This document shows positions 7,777-16,742 of a DNA stretch of 64,000 bases, piece by piece. Position 1 is the first letter of the stretch, and each line of letters starts with the position of its first letter. The position numbers and the translations under genes were made by a program. Where the stretch lies: positions 62,001-126,000 of the forward strand of contig NZ_PYAX01000005.1 in the NCBI RefSeq assembly GCF_003014735.1. The letters are read 5' to 3'. The stretch is from Saccharothrix carnea. Lineage in GTDB: Bacteria; Actinomycetota; Actinomycetes; Mycobacteriales; Pseudonocardiaceae. The notes under the pieces were generated by a model, which did no database searches, had not been told where the DNA came from, and saw only the letters and a program-made list of their open reading frames with translations.

Positions 7777-9745
7777 GCTGTTCCTTCCTCCGTAGGACGA
7801 CGTGCACCGCCACCGCGGCCAGCAGGAAGCCCACGCCGACGGCGATGGTGACGGGTTGCAGGTAGAGCAGGGCCACGGCGGCGGGCGCGCACAGCACGCG
7901 CTCGGGCCACCGGGCAGGACCGAACAGCCAGCCGCCGGTGAGCACGGCCAGTGCCGCCACGCCCAGCGCGGACACCGCGAACACCCACACGCCGTCGAGG
8001 AACGACGAGCGCAGCAGCAGACCGGCGCCGTTGTCGGTCAGCACGAACGCCAGCGGCACGAGGAACGCGGGCAGCGTGTACTTCCACGTCCGCCACATCG
8101 TCTTCATCACGTCACCGCCGGTGATCGCGGCGGCGGCCACGGCGGCGAGCGCGGTCGGCGGCGTCACCTCGGACAGCACCGCGTAGTAGAAGATGAACAT
8201 GGCCGCTTCCTCGCGCGCCACGCCCAGCTCCACCAGCGCGGGCCCGATGACGACCCACGAGATGATGAACGACGCCGTCACCGGCACGGCCAGGCCGAGC
8301 AGGCTCACCGCGAACGCCGCGAGCACCACGGTCACGAACAGCACCACGGTCGGGTTGGACGAGATCGCGGCGGCCAGGTCCACCAGCGCCGACGCCAGCA
8401 CCTGGCCGAGACCGGTCTTGGTGATGGTGGACGTGATCACGCCCGCCGCCGCGCACACCGCGATCACCGGCAACGCCGACCGCACGCCCAGCGACAGCGA
8501 GTCCGCCATCGCCCGCAGCCACGCCCGCACGTCACCGCGCTTGGCGATCAGCGCGAACAGCGCCGCGACACCGGTCGCGTAGACGACGGCGGAGAACACC
8601 GGGATGTCCAGCGCCAGGAACACCACGATCACCGCGAGCGAAAGGAAGTGGTACCCGCCGCGCTTGAGCAGCGCCCACGGGCTCGGCGAGTCGATCTCCA
8701 CCGGTTTCGCGCCGAACTTGCGCGCGTCGATCTCCACGGCCAGCGCGATGCCCAGGTAGTACAGCAGGGTGGGCAGGATCGCCCAGATCAGCACCTGCAG
8801 GTAGGACGTCTCCAGGTACTCGGCGATGATGAACGCCGCCGCGCCGAGCGTCGGCGGCGACAGGATCGCGCCGATACCGGACGCGGCGAGCAGCCCGCCC
8901 GCGTTCTCCTTGGGGTAGCCCGCTTTCTTCAGCATCGGCCACGTCACCGCGCCCAGCGACACGGTGGTCGCCGTGCCCGACCCGGACACCGTGCCGAGCA
9001 GGAAACCGGCGGTGGCGGCGGTGCGGCCCGGCGCGGTGCGCGACTTGCGGAACGCGGAGAAGCTGATGTCCACGAAGAACGTCCCGGCGCCGGACGCGTT
9101 CAGCACCGAACCGTAGATCGTGAACAGCACGATGTAGGTCGCGGCGACGTCCAGCGGTGTCCCGTAGAAACCGGTGGCGTCGTTGTAGAAGCCGTTGATG
9201 ATCTGCGAGAAGTCGACGCCCGCGTGCGAGATCGTCCAGGACGGCGGCAGGAAACCGCCGTAGTAGGCGTACGCGATGAACCCGACGCAGACGATCGGCA
9301 GCACCCAGCCGGTGGTCCGCCGGCACGCCTCCAGGATCAGCACGAGCAGCAGGGACCCGGCGATGACGTCGAGCGTGGTCAGCTGGCCCTGGCGGTCGAG
9401 GAACGCGTCGAACCCGCCGAACAGCGGGTACGCGCCCACCACGAACGCGCACGCCGCCGCGAGCCAGTCCACGACACCGGGGTCGTCGGCCCCGCCGCGC
9501 CTGCCGCGCGGCCGGTAGCAGAGGAAGACCAGCGGCAGCGTGACCGCCAGGAAGATCACCAGGTAGTACTGGCCGCCCTTGCTGAACGGCCAGAACACCT
9601 GTTTGAGCACGAGCAGCGCGATGGCGAGACCCGCCACCCACACGCCCAGCTCCCAGCGCCGGGACAAGGCGCGCGACGGGCGCTCCTCGTCGTACTCGGC
9701 GAGCAGTTCATCGACTTCGACCTGCGGCTTGGTCGGCACGCGCAC
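7757..9745 (-). CDS. TRAP transporter fused permease (DctQM-type)
   Basis: A 662-residue integral membrane protein combining the small Q and large M TRAP permease subunits. About 16-18 hydrophobic segments are visible. The M part shows GTVSGSGTATTVSLGAVTWP and the GGLLAASGIGAILSPPTLGAAAFI stretch typical of the ion-coupled elevator domain, and a second such repeat around EVTPPTALAAVAAAAITGG. It would use a sodium or proton gradient to import the solute captured by the TAXI lipoprotein encoded immediately downstream. The permease gene precedes the receptor gene. The N-terminal 30 residues are hydrophilic and cytoplasmic. Confidence 0.9.
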   Translation of the reverse strand: MRVPTKPQVEVDELLAEYDEERPSRALSRRWELGVWVAGLAIALLVLKQVFWPFSKGGQYYLVIFLAVTLPLVFLCYRPRGRRGGADDPGVVDWLAAACAFVVGAYPLFGGFDAFLDRQGQLTTLDVIAGSLLLVLILEACRRTTGWVLPIVCVGFIAYAYYGGFLPPSWTISHAGVDFSQIINGFYNDATGFYGTPLDVAATYIVLFTIYGSVLNASGAGTFFVDISFSAFRKSRTAPGRTAATAGFLLGTVSGSGTATTVSLGAVTWPMLKKAGYPKENAGGLLAASGIGAILSPPTLGAAAFIIAEYLETSYLQVLIWAILPTLLYYLGIALAVEIDARKFGAKPVEIDSPSPWALLKRGGYHFLSLAVIVVFLALDIPVFSAVVYATGVAALFALIAKRGDVRAWLRAMADSLSLGVRSALPVIAVCAAAGVITSTITKTGLGQVLASALVDLAAAISSNPTVVLFVTVVLAAFAVSLLGLAVPVTASFIISWVVIGPALVELGVAREEAAMFIFYYAVLSEVTPPTALAAVAAAAITGGDVMKTMWRTWKYTLPAFLVPLAFVLTDNGAGLLLRSSFLDGVWVFAVSALGVAALAVLTGGWLFGPARWPERVLCAPAAVALLYLQPVTIAVGVGFLLAAVAVHVVLRRKEQHAQLDA

Positions 9746-9811
9746 CCCTTCGTGTCGCGCTGGATCGAGCGCTCACGAAGCTACTTGTGCCGTGGGTCAC
9801 AGCCATAGACC

Positions 9812-9840
9812 GACCGTCTAAAGGGACTGTAAAGACGGTC
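9812..9840. terminator. inverted repeat, likely terminator
   Basis: Perfect 8-bp arms GACCGTCT and AGACGGTC enclose a 13-base loop. It lies 20 bp beyond the stop of the UBP zinc-finger gene and upstream of the TRAP permease gene on the same strand. A transcriptional terminator separating the two is the simplest reading; an operator for the TRAP operon is the alternative. Confidence 0.4.
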
Positions 9841-9859
9841 GCGCGAAGATCGACCGGGT

Positions 9860-10120
9860 TCACACGATCCGGGAGTCCAGGTAGCACCAGCGCCAGTCCT
9901 CGCCCGGCTCGAACGACCGCATCACAGGGTGTTCCGAGGCGTGGAAGTGGGCGGTCGCGTGCCGGCGCGGGCTGGAGTCACAGCACGCCACGTGCCCGCA
10001 GGACAGGCAGATCCGCAGGTGGGCCCAGTTGTGCTCGCCCGCGGCGAGGCAGTCGGCGCAGCCGGCGGGGTTGTCCGGTGCGACCGACTCCGGCAGGTCT
10101 GAGACGTGAGGACAGGTCAT
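9860..10120 (-). CDS. UBP-type zinc finger protein
   Basis: An 86-residue protein that is essentially one ZnF-UBP domain. It has the ordered ligands CPH, CADC, WAHLRICLSCGHVACCD, then HATAHFHASEHPV and a closing aromatic segment (WRWCYLD). In eukaryotes this fold binds the free C-terminus of ubiquitin; bacterial single-domain versions have no settled role. ATG at 10120 gives the canonical start, with in-frame ATGs at 10129 and 10132 also possible. It is divergent from a Na+/H+ antiporter gene only 28 bp away, so the two share one promoter region and are likely functionally linked. Confidence 0.85.
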   Translation of the reverse strand: MTCPHVSDLPESVAPDNPAGCADCLAAGEHNWAHLRICLSCGHVACCDSSPRRHATAHFHASEHPVMRSFEPGEDWRWCYLDSRIV

Positions 10121-10148
10121 ACGGGTCATCATCACGCAAGATTGCGGC

Positions 10149-11702
10149 ATGCACGGACCCGAACTGCTCCTGGTGCTCGTCGGCGCGTTGCTCGTCACGG
10201 CCGCGGCCAAACGCCTCAACTGGTCGGCGCCGCTGGTGCTCGTCGGCGTCGGGCTCGCGGTGTCGTTCATCCCCGGCTTGCCGGAGTTCGCCCTGGACCC
10301 GGAGCTGATCCTGGTCCTGGTGCTGGCGCCGCTGCTGTACTCGGCCGCGCTGGACAGCTCGTACCACAACATCCGGGCGAACCTGAGGCCGATCGGCCTG
10401 CTCGCGGTCGGCCTGGTGCTGGTGACCACGATCAGCGTCGGCTGGGTCGCGCACCTCGTGCTGCCGGAGCTGTCGCTGCCCGCCGCGCTGGTGCTGGGCG
10501 CGGTGGTGGCGCCGCCGGACGCGGTCGCCGCGGTCGCGATCGGACGGCGGCTCAACCTGCCGCGGCGGACGATGACGCTGCTCACCGGTGAGAGCCTGAT
10601 CAACGACGCGACCGCGCTGACGGCCTACAAGGTGGCCGTCGCGGCGGCCGCCGGTGTCGCCGCCACCTGGGTCGACGGCACCCGGACGTTCCTGGTCAGC
10701 GCGGTCGGCGGGGTGATCGTCGGGCTGGTGATCGGCTGGGCCGTGCGCTGGATCCGCGACCGGCTCGACGACGGCGTGCTGGAGAGCGCGCTCGGCATGC
10801 TGGTGCCGTTCGGTGCGTACATCTTCGCCGAGGAGCTGCACGCCTCCGGTGTGCTCGCGGTCGTCATCGCCGGCCTCTACATCGGGCACCACGCGCCGCG
10901 CAGCTCGTACTACACGCGCCTGCAGGACACCGCGGTGTGGCGGTCGGTGGACACGATGCTGGAGTCGTTCGTGTTCGCGTTGATCGGCTTGCAGCTCAAC
11001 AGCGTGGTGCGCGAGGTGGACATCACCTCGGGGCTGGTGTGGGGTGCGGCGGCCGTCCTGGTGGCGACGATCCTGGTGCGGTTCGCGTGGATGTACCCGG
11101 CGGCGTACCTGCCCCGGCTGCTGTCGAAGCGGATCCGGGAGCGCGAGGGCGCGCCGGGGTGGCGTGGCGTGACCGTGCTGTCGTGGGCCGGGATGCGGGG
11201 TGTGGTGTCGCTGGCCGCGGCGAGCGCGTTGCCGCTGGACCTGCCCGGGCGCGAGGTGATCGTGTTCTGCGCGTTCGTGGTCACCGTCGGGACGCTGCTG
11301 ATCCAGGGCCTGTCGCTGCCGTACGTGATCCGCAAGCTGGCGTTCCGCGGTGACGAGGAGCGGACCGACGCGCTGGCCGAGGCGCAGGTGCAGCACGCCG
11401 CCGCGGAGGCCGCGGTGCGCAAGCTGGACGAGCTTATCGGCGACGACCACGACACGCCGGAGCACGTCGTGGACCGGCTGCGGGTCATGGCCGAGCACCG
11501 GGGCAACGCGGCGTGGGAGCGGCTGGGCAGGCAGGAGGACGAGAGCCCGGCCGCGTCGTACCGGCGGTTGCGGCGCACGATGCTGGAGGCCGAGCGCCAG
11601 GTGTTCATCAAGGCGCGTGACGACGGGCAGATCGACGACGAGGTGTTGTTCCGGGTGCTGCGCGAACTCGACCTGGAGGAAGCGGCCATATCCAGGGAGT
11701 GA
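10149..11702 (+). CDS. Na+/H+ antiporter, CPA1 family
   Basis: A 517-residue membrane antiporter that would exchange sodium (or potassium) for protons. About 12 transmembrane helices occupy residues 1-400. The ion-binding motifs are present: VVAPPDAVAAVA (Asp124) and TGESLINDATAL with the Asn152-Asp153 pair of electroneutral CPA1 exchangers. WAGMRGVVSLAAA lies further on. The last 120 residues are hydrophilic and helical (EAQVQHAAAEAAVRKLDEL), probably a cytoplasmic regulatory tail. The ATG at 10149 lies 28 bp from the divergent UBP gene. Similar proteins are annotated NhaP/YjcE type. Confidence 0.9.
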   Translation: MHGPELLLVLVGALLVTAAAKRLNWSAPLVLVGVGLAVSFIPGLPEFALDPELILVLVLAPLLYSAALDSSYHNIRANLRPIGLLAVGLVLVTTISVGWVAHLVLPELSLPAALVLGAVVAPPDAVAAVAIGRRLNLPRRTMTLLTGESLINDATALTAYKVAVAAAAGVAATWVDGTRTFLVSAVGGVIVGLVIGWAVRWIRDRLDDGVLESALGMLVPFGAYIFAEELHASGVLAVVIAGLYIGHHAPRSSYYTRLQDTAVWRSVDTMLESFVFALIGLQLNSVVREVDITSGLVWGAAAVLVATILVRFAWMYPAAYLPRLLSKRIREREGAPGWRGVTVLSWAGMRGVVSLAAASALPLDLPGREVIVFCAFVVTVGTLLIQGLSLPYVIRKLAFRGDEERTDALAEAQVQHAAAEAAVRKLDELIGDDHDTPEHVVDRLRVMAEHRGNAAWERLGRQEDESPAASYRRLRRTMLEAERQVFIKARDDGQIDDEVLFRVLRELDLEEAAISRE

Positions 11703-11827
11703 CGAACACCGGTCCACCCACTACGCGTTCACCGTGACGTGGCCTGCACTTCGCCTTAGCGTGTCCGGGACGTCGCGGTGCGCGACGAGGCTGCCGCGCG
11801 TCAGGAGTCCTGCTGAGGAGGTCGGCG

Positions 11828-12931
11828 ATGGTGCGGACGAAGATCGTGGGGGCGGCGCTCGCGGCGCTCGCGGTGGCGGGGGCGGTGGTGCTGCCCTCGG
11901 CGTCGGCGAGCAACGACGCGGAGGTGGCGTCGTCGGGCAAGGGTCCGCTGGTGATCGGCCACCGCGGCGCGTCGGGCTACCGGCCCGAGCACACGCTGGC
12001 CGCGTACGAGCTGGCCGCGCGGATGGGTGCCGACTACATCGAGCCGGACCTGGTGGTGACCAAGGACGGCAAGCTGGTCGCCCGGCACGAGAACGAGATC
12101 GGCGGCACGACGGACGTCGCGACGAAGCCGGAGTTCGCCGGGCGCAAGACCACCAAGGTCATCGACGGCGCGTCGATCACCGGCTGGTTCACCGAGGACT
12201 TCACGCTGGCCGAGCTGAAGACGCTGCGGGCCAAGGAGCGCATCCCCGAGGTCCGGCCGCGCAACACCCTCTACGACGGCCGGTTCGAGGTGCCGACGCT
12301 GGAGGAGGTCATCGACCTGTCCCGCCGGCTCAGCCGTGAGCTGCGTCGCGACATCGGGATCTACCCGGAGACCAAGCACCCGACCTACTTCCAGGACATC
12401 GGCCTGCCGCTGGAGCCGCGCCTGGTCGACGTGCTGACCAGGGCGGGCCTGAACCGGCCCGGCGCCAAGGTGTTCGTGCAGTCGTTCGAGGTGGCCAACC
12501 TCAAGCAGCTCAAGTCGAAGCTGCGGGTGCCGCTGGTGCAGCTGGTCAACTCGTCCGGTGCGCCGTACGACTTCGTCAAGGCCGGGGACAAGCGCACCTA
12601 CAGCGACCTGGTGACGCCGGAAGGGCTGCGCGAGATCCGCACCTACGCCGCCGGTGTGGGCGCGGCGAAGGACCGGATCATCCCGCGGGACGCGGCGGGT
12701 TTCCTGCGCCAGCCGACCACCCTGGTGCGTGACGCGCACGCGCGCGGCCTGATCGTGCACGCCTGGACGTTCCGCAACGAGAACACGTTCCTGCCGGCGG
12801 ACTTCCGCAAGTCCACCGACCCGGCCGCGTACGGCGACGCGTTCGGCGAGTACGCCAAGTTCTACGCCACGGGCCTGGACGGCGTGTTCGCCGACAACCC
12901 CGACACCGCCGTGGAAGCCCGCAAGGGCTGA
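11828..12931 (+). CDS. glpQ: secreted glycerophosphodiester phosphodiesterase
   Basis: A 367-residue GDPD-family enzyme that hydrolyses glycerophosphodiesters to glycerol-3-phosphate and an alcohol. Residues 1-28 form a Sec signal peptide ending LPSASAS. The catalytic motifs are intact: IGHRGASGYRPEHT with the active-site His45 and Arg46, YIEPDLVVTKDG with the metal-binding Glu72 and Asp74, and the second catalytic His in ARHENE. The closing DGVFADNPDTA is also typical. The length matches periplasmic GlpQ rather than the shorter cytosolic UgpQ. It is followed by a strong hairpin terminator. Confidence 0.92.
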   Translation: MVRTKIVGAALAALAVAGAVVLPSASASNDAEVASSGKGPLVIGHRGASGYRPEHTLAAYELAARMGADYIEPDLVVTKDGKLVARHENEIGGTTDVATKPEFAGRKTTKVIDGASITGWFTEDFTLAELKTLRAKERIPEVRPRNTLYDGRFEVPTLEEVIDLSRRLSRELRRDIGIYPETKHPTYFQDIGLPLEPRLVDVLTRAGLNRPGAKVFVQSFEVANLKQLKSKLRVPLVQLVNSSGAPYDFVKAGDKRTYSDLVTPEGLREIRTYAAGVGAAKDRIIPRDAAGFLRQPTTLVRDAHARGLIVHAWTFRNENTFLPADFRKSTDPAAYGDAFGEYAKFYATGLDGVFADNPDTAVEARKG

Positions 12932-12939
12932 CCCGACAC

Positions 12940-12979
12940 CGGGGGACGCCCGTGCTCGCGCGAGTGCGGGCGTCCCCCG
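12940..12979. terminator. bidirectional hairpin terminator between glpQ and ssuD
   Basis: Perfect 13-bp arms (CGGGGGACGCCCG and CGGGCGTCCCCCG) with a 14-base loop sit between the convergent 3' ends of glpQ and ssuD. There is no U tract, as is common for terminators in high-GC actinobacteria. Confidence 0.75.
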
Positions 12980-12983
12980 AGCT

Positions 12984-14186
12984 TCACGGCCGCCCGTGAA
13001 CGGCTTCGCGAGGGTCCCCGCCAAGGGGAACCCTTGCTGTGATTCTACCGGCGGGGTCTGACAATTCCGGCCCGTTGACGTGCGTCGACGAGGCGAGCAG
13101 GCCGCGTCGGGCCAGGAGTGGGCGGACGCCTTCGCCGAACCAGTAGGCCTCCTCCAGGTGCGGGTAGCCCGACAGCACGAACTCCTCCACGCCGAGGTCG
13201 TGGTACTCCTCGATCAGGTCGGCCACCTCCGAGTGGCTGCCGACCAGCGCCGTGCCCGCGCCGCCGCGCACCAAGCCGATGCCCGCCCACAGCCCGGGGT
13301 GGACCTCCAGGCCGCGCACGCCCCGGCTCAGGTCGCCGCCGTGCAGCGCCACCATCCGCTGCTGCCCCACGGACTGCGACGCCCGCAGCTGCTCCTGCGC
13401 CCTGGCCACCTGCGCGGGGTCCAGCGCCTCCAGCAGCTTCTCCGCCTCCCGCCACGCCTCGGCCGACGTGTCACGGCTGATCGTGTGCAGCCGCACGCCG
13501 AACCGGATCGGCCGGTCACCGGCCAACTCGCGCACCCGCCCGATCTTCTCCGCCACCTGCGCCGGCGGCTCGCCCCACGTCAGGTACACGTCCGCCCGCC
13601 GGGCCGCGACGGGCAGTGCGGCGTCGGACGAACCGCCGAAGTAGATCGGCGGCACGGGGTCCGGCGCGGCCAGCACCGTCGCGCCCGACACCCGGTAGTG
13701 CGAGCCGGCGAAGTCCACCGGCCGCCCCGACCACACCGCGCGGACCACGTGCAGGAACTCGTCGGTCCGCGCGTACCGCTGGTCGTGGTCGAGCCAGTCG
13801 CCGAACCGGCGCTGCTCCACCTCGTCCCCTCCGGTCACCACGTTCAGCAGCAGCCGCCCGCGCGAGATCCGCTGGTAGGTCGCGGCCATCTGGGCGGCCA
13901 GCGTCGGCGAGATCACCCCCGGCCGGAACGCCACCAGGAACTTCAACGTCGACGTCCGCGCGAGCAACGCCGCCGTGGTCAGCCACGCGTCCTCGCACCA
14001 CGTGCCGGTCGGCGTCAGCACGCCGGTGAACCCGTTGTGCTCGGCCGCCTGCGCGATCTGCGCCAGGTAGTCGACGTCCGGCTCGCGCAACGCCGCCGCG
14101 CCCAACGACCGGTTGGCGTGGAAGCGCTCCACGACGGTCCGGCCGTCACCGGACGTGGGCAGGAACCAGTGCAGCACCACGCTCAT
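12984..14186 (-). CDS. ssuD: FMNH2-dependent alkanesulfonate monooxygenase, with repeat-derived C-terminal tail
   Basis: A luciferase-like monooxygenase of 400 residues that releases sulfite from alkanesulfonates using reduced FMN and O2. It has the SsuD features GVLTPTGTWCEDAWLTTAAL, LLLNVVTGGD, PPIYFGGSSDAALPVAA and the late SGYPHLEEAYWFGEG. SsuD proteins usually end shortly after this last motif. Here the frame continues through a dispersed hairpin repeat (about residues 373-394), adding NGPELSDPAGRITARVPLGG and a few more residues. The core is complete, so activity is expected. No FMN reductase (ssuE) is in the window. The start overlaps the ssuA stop by 4 bp. Confidence 0.92.
   Translation of the reverse strand: MSVVLHWFLPTSGDGRTVVERFHANRSLGAAALREPDVDYLAQIAQAAEHNGFTGVLTPTGTWCEDAWLTTAALLARTSTLKFLVAFRPGVISPTLAAQMAATYQRISRGRLLLNVVTGGDEVEQRRFGDWLDHDQRYARTDEFLHVVRAVWSGRPVDFAGSHYRVSGATVLAAPDPVPPIYFGGSSDAALPVAARRADVYLTWGEPPAQVAEKIGRVRELAGDRPIRFGVRLHTISRDTSAEAWREAEKLLEALDPAQVARAQEQLRASQSVGQQRMVALHGGDLSRGVRGLEVHPGLWAGIGLVRGGAGTALVGSHSEVADLIEEYHDLGVEEFVLSGYPHLEEAYWFGEGVRPLLARRGLLASSTHVNGPELSDPAGRITARVPLGGDPREAVHGRP
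13003..13068 (-). repeat. dispersed hairpin element, copy 1 (inside ssuD)
   Basis: Read on the minus strand this copy has AATTGTCAGACC, a GCCGGTAGAATCA segment, then the stem AGGGTTCCCC / GGGGACCCT (hairpin 13011-13034) and CGCGAAGC. It matches three other copies at 29414-29506, 41801-41887 and 45369-45482. Unlike them it has no TTGTCCACAGG box, because that position is occupied by ssuD coding sequence. It therefore appears truncated or inserted at the 3' end of the gene. Confidence 0.75.
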
Positions 14187-15133
14187 GACAGCTCCCCCTG
14201 GAAGCGGGTGTCCACGAACTTCCGGAAGTCCACCTTGCCCGGCAACGCGCCGTCCGCGGTGAACGCGTCGGCCAGCTCCTGCTCGGACGCGATGACCACG
14301 TCGTCCAGCTTCACCGGCAGGTCACCGCCGCGCTCCACGGCCGCCCGTGCCACCTCGATCTTCAGCCCGGTCTCCGCGGCCCACGCCTTGGCCCACTCCT
14401 CGCGGTGCGTGTCGGCCCACCGCTGGGCGCGCGCGATCCGCTGCACGAACTCCTTGACCGCCGCGCTCTTGCCCGGCGAGTCCAACGCCGCCCGACCGGC
14501 CACCTGGAACGTGTAGCCGTTCGACTTGCCGCGCCCGTCGGTCAGCACCCGCGCACCGGCCTCCAGCTGCGCCTGCGCGGTGTAGGGGTCCCACACCGCC
14601 CACGCGTCCACCCGCTTCTGCGTGAACGCCGAGTACGCGTCGGACGGCTGCAGGAAGTTCAGCGTGACGTCCTTGGTCGTCAACCCGGCCGCGGCGAGCG
14701 TCAGCAGCACCTGCCCGTGCGCCGAACTGCCCTTGGCCACGGCGATGGAGCGCCCCTTGAGGTCCGGCACCGACCGCAGCTGCGAGTCGGCGGGCACCAG
14801 CAGCGCGTCGCCTTCCACGCTGCCCTTCGCCGAGTACACCGCGGCGATCTTCGCGTTCGCCGCCGCCGCGAAGATCGGCGGCGTGTTCCCGACACCGCCG
14901 ACGTCGATCGCGCCCGCCGACGCGGCCTCCAGCAGCGGCGGTCCGGACGTGAACGTCGACCACTCGATCTCGTACGGGAAGTCGTCCAGCAGCCCGGCGG
15001 CCGTCAGCAGCGCCTTGGAACCGCCCTTCTGGTCGCCCACCTTGAGCACCACCGGCCCATCGGACGACTCCGCCGTGCCGCAGCCCGACAGCGCCAGCAC
15101 CGCGACCACCATCGCGCTAAGCAGCTTCGACAT
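14183..15133 (-). CDS. ssuA: sulfonate ABC transporter substrate-binding lipoprotein
   Basis: A 316-residue periplasmic-binding-type protein predicted to capture alkanesulfonates for uptake. The signal peptide ends in the lipobox ALSGC near residue 18, so it is lipid-anchored. The mature start VVLKVGDQKGGSKALLTAAG and GAIDVGGVGNTPPIFAAAANAKI are characteristic of the SsuA/TauA/NrtA family. Its 3' end overlaps ssuD by 4 bp and its 5' end overlaps ssuB by 17 bp, indicating tight cotranslation of ssuC-ssuB-ssuA-ssuD. Confidence 0.9.
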   Translation of the reverse strand: MSKLLSAMVVAVLALSGCGTAESSDGPVVLKVGDQKGGSKALLTAAGLLDDFPYEIEWSTFTSGPPLLEAASAGAIDVGGVGNTPPIFAAAANAKIAAVYSAKGSVEGDALLVPADSQLRSVPDLKGRSIAVAKGSSAHGQVLLTLAAAGLTTKDVTLNFLQPSDAYSAFTQKRVDAWAVWDPYTAQAQLEAGARVLTDGRGKSNGYTFQVAGRAALDSPGKSAAVKEFVQRIARAQRWADTHREEWAKAWAAETGLKIEVARAAVERGGDLPVKLDDVVIASEQELADAFTADGALPGKVDFRKFVDTRFQGELS

Positions 15134-15833
15134 CGTCCACTCCCAGGTCGGAGAGCACTTCCACGCGCAGGTCCGCGAAGGACGCGCGGCGCCGCGGTCG
15201 CGGCAGGTCGACGTGGTGCTCGGCCACGATCCGACCTTCGTCCAGCACCACGACGCGGTCGGCGAGCAGCAGGGCCTCGTCCACGTCGTGGGTCACGAAC
15301 AGCACGGCGGGCCGGTGCTCCCGCCAGAGCTGCTCCACCAGGTGGTGCATGGCGAGCCGGGTCAACGCGTCCAGCGCGCCGAACGGCTCGTCCAGCAGCA
15401 GCAACTCCGGCTCGCGCACCAGCGCCCGCGCCAACGACACGCGTTGCGCCTCGCCACCGGACAACGTCAACGGCCACGCGTCGGCGTGATCGGCCAACCG
15501 CACCTCGGCCAACGCCCGTTCAGCCACCGCACGGTGCTTGTCCCTCTGGCGGCCCACCCCGCGCAGCCCCAGCGAGATGTTGCGCCACACCCGCCGCCAC
15601 GGCAGCAGCCGAGGTTGCTGGAACGCGACGGACACCCGTTCGGGCACCGTGAACGTCCCCTCGACGTCGGGGTCGAGCCCGGCCAGGATCCGCAGCAACG
15701 TCGACTTGCCGCACCCGCTGCGCCCCAGCAGCGCGACGAACTCGCCCTCCGCGACGTCCAGGTCCAGCCCGGCCAGCACCCGGCGCGGCCCGAAGTCCTT
15801 GACCAGCCCCCGGATCCTCACCGCGCCCGCCAC
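15117..15833 (-). CDS. ssuB: sulfonate ABC transporter ATPase
   Basis: A 238-residue ABC ATPase that powers sulfonate import. All nucleotide-binding motifs are present: Walker A GRSGCGKSTLLRI, Q-loop AFQQPRLLPW, signature LSGGEAQRVSLARAL, Walker B LLLLDEPFGALDALT, and the H-loop in FVTHDVDEAL. These match the NrtD/SsuB/TauB subfamily. The C-terminal 20 residues are variable. It overlaps ssuC by 16 bp and ssuA by 17 bp. Confidence 0.92.
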   Translation of the reverse strand: MAGAVRIRGLVKDFGPRRVLAGLDLDVAEGEFVALLGRSGCGKSTLLRILAGLDPDVEGTFTVPERVSVAFQQPRLLPWRRVWRNISLGLRGVGRQRDKHRAVAERALAEVRLADHADAWPLTLSGGEAQRVSLARALVREPELLLLDEPFGALDALTRLAMHHLVEQLWREHRPAVLFVTHDVDEALLLADRVVVLDEGRIVAEHHVDLPRPRRRASFADLRVEVLSDLGVDDVEAA

Positions 15834-16663
15834 CGCAGCACCCTCCTCTCCAGCGCGCGCACCAGGGCGTCCGTGCTGAGCCCGAGCAGCGCGTAGACCA
15901 GCAGGCCCACCACGACGACGTCGGTGCGCAGGAACTCGCGCGCGTTGTTGATCAGGTAGCCGATGCCCGCGTCCGCGTTGATCTGCTCACCGACGATCAG
16001 CGACAGCCACGCCGTGCCGAGCGCGATCCGCAGGCCCACCAACGTCTGCGGCACCGCGGACGGCAGCACCACGTGCACGACCCGGTCGAGCCGGGTGTAG
16101 CCGAGCACCCGTGCGGCTTCCAGCAGCGCCGGGTCGGTCTGCCGGATGCCCGCGTGCAGGTTCAGGTACAGCGGGAACGCCACCCCGGCCGCGACCAGCG
16201 CCAGCTTCGGCTCCTCGCCGATGCCGAACCACAGGATGAACAGCGGGATCAGGCCCAGGTGCGGCAACGTGCGCAGCATCTGCACCGGCGGGTCGAGCAG
16301 CCGTTCGCCCCAGCGCGACAGCCCGGACACCAGGCCGAGCGCGCCGCCGACGACCGCGCCGATCACGAACCCCACCGCGACCCGGCTCAGCGACACCAGG
16401 AACGCGTCCACCAGCTGCCCGTCCACGACCAGCTCGTAGGCGGACCGGAACACGGTCGCCGGCGACGCGAGCTTGTCCGGCGGCAGCACGCCGGTGCTGC
16501 TCGCGGCCTGCCACAGCAGCACCAGCCCGATGGGGCTCAACCACCGCCGCAGATCGGGCAGCTTGCGTTGTTTTACTGCGGGCGCACGCGCGGGCACAAC
16601 GGATTCCGGACGCGCGACAACACCCGCGGTGGAAATCGACACGGATTTCTCCCCAGCGGACAT
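15818..16663 (-). CDS. ssuC: sulfonate ABC transporter permease
   Basis: First gene of the ssu operon. The 281-residue product has a hydrophilic N-terminal 45 residues, then about six membrane helices. The cytoplasmic coupling motif is visible as EAARVLGYTRLDRVVHVVLPSAVPQTLVGL, matching the EAA loop of SsuC/TauC permeases. Sulfonates bound by SsuA pass through a dimer of this protein. The region just upstream (16664-16742) probably contains the operon promoter. Control by sulfur limitation would be expected, but no operator was recognised. Confidence 0.9.
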   Translation of the reverse strand: MSAGEKSVSISTAGVVARPESVVPARAPAVKQRKLPDLRRWLSPIGLVLLWQAASSTGVLPPDKLASPATVFRSAYELVVDGQLVDAFLVSLSRVAVGFVIGAVVGGALGLVSGLSRWGERLLDPPVQMLRTLPHLGLIPLFILWFGIGEEPKLALVAAGVAFPLYLNLHAGIRQTDPALLEAARVLGYTRLDRVVHVVLPSAVPQTLVGLRIALGTAWLSLIVGEQINADAGIGYLINNAREFLRTDVVVVGLLVYALLGLSTDALVRALERRVLRWRAR

Positions 16664-16742
16664 CGGGACCTCGGACGCGCTGATCAGCGAGTCAGAGTTT
16701 TGATATCCGGACGGGAGAAGTCAACGCGTCCCGAACAATGAA

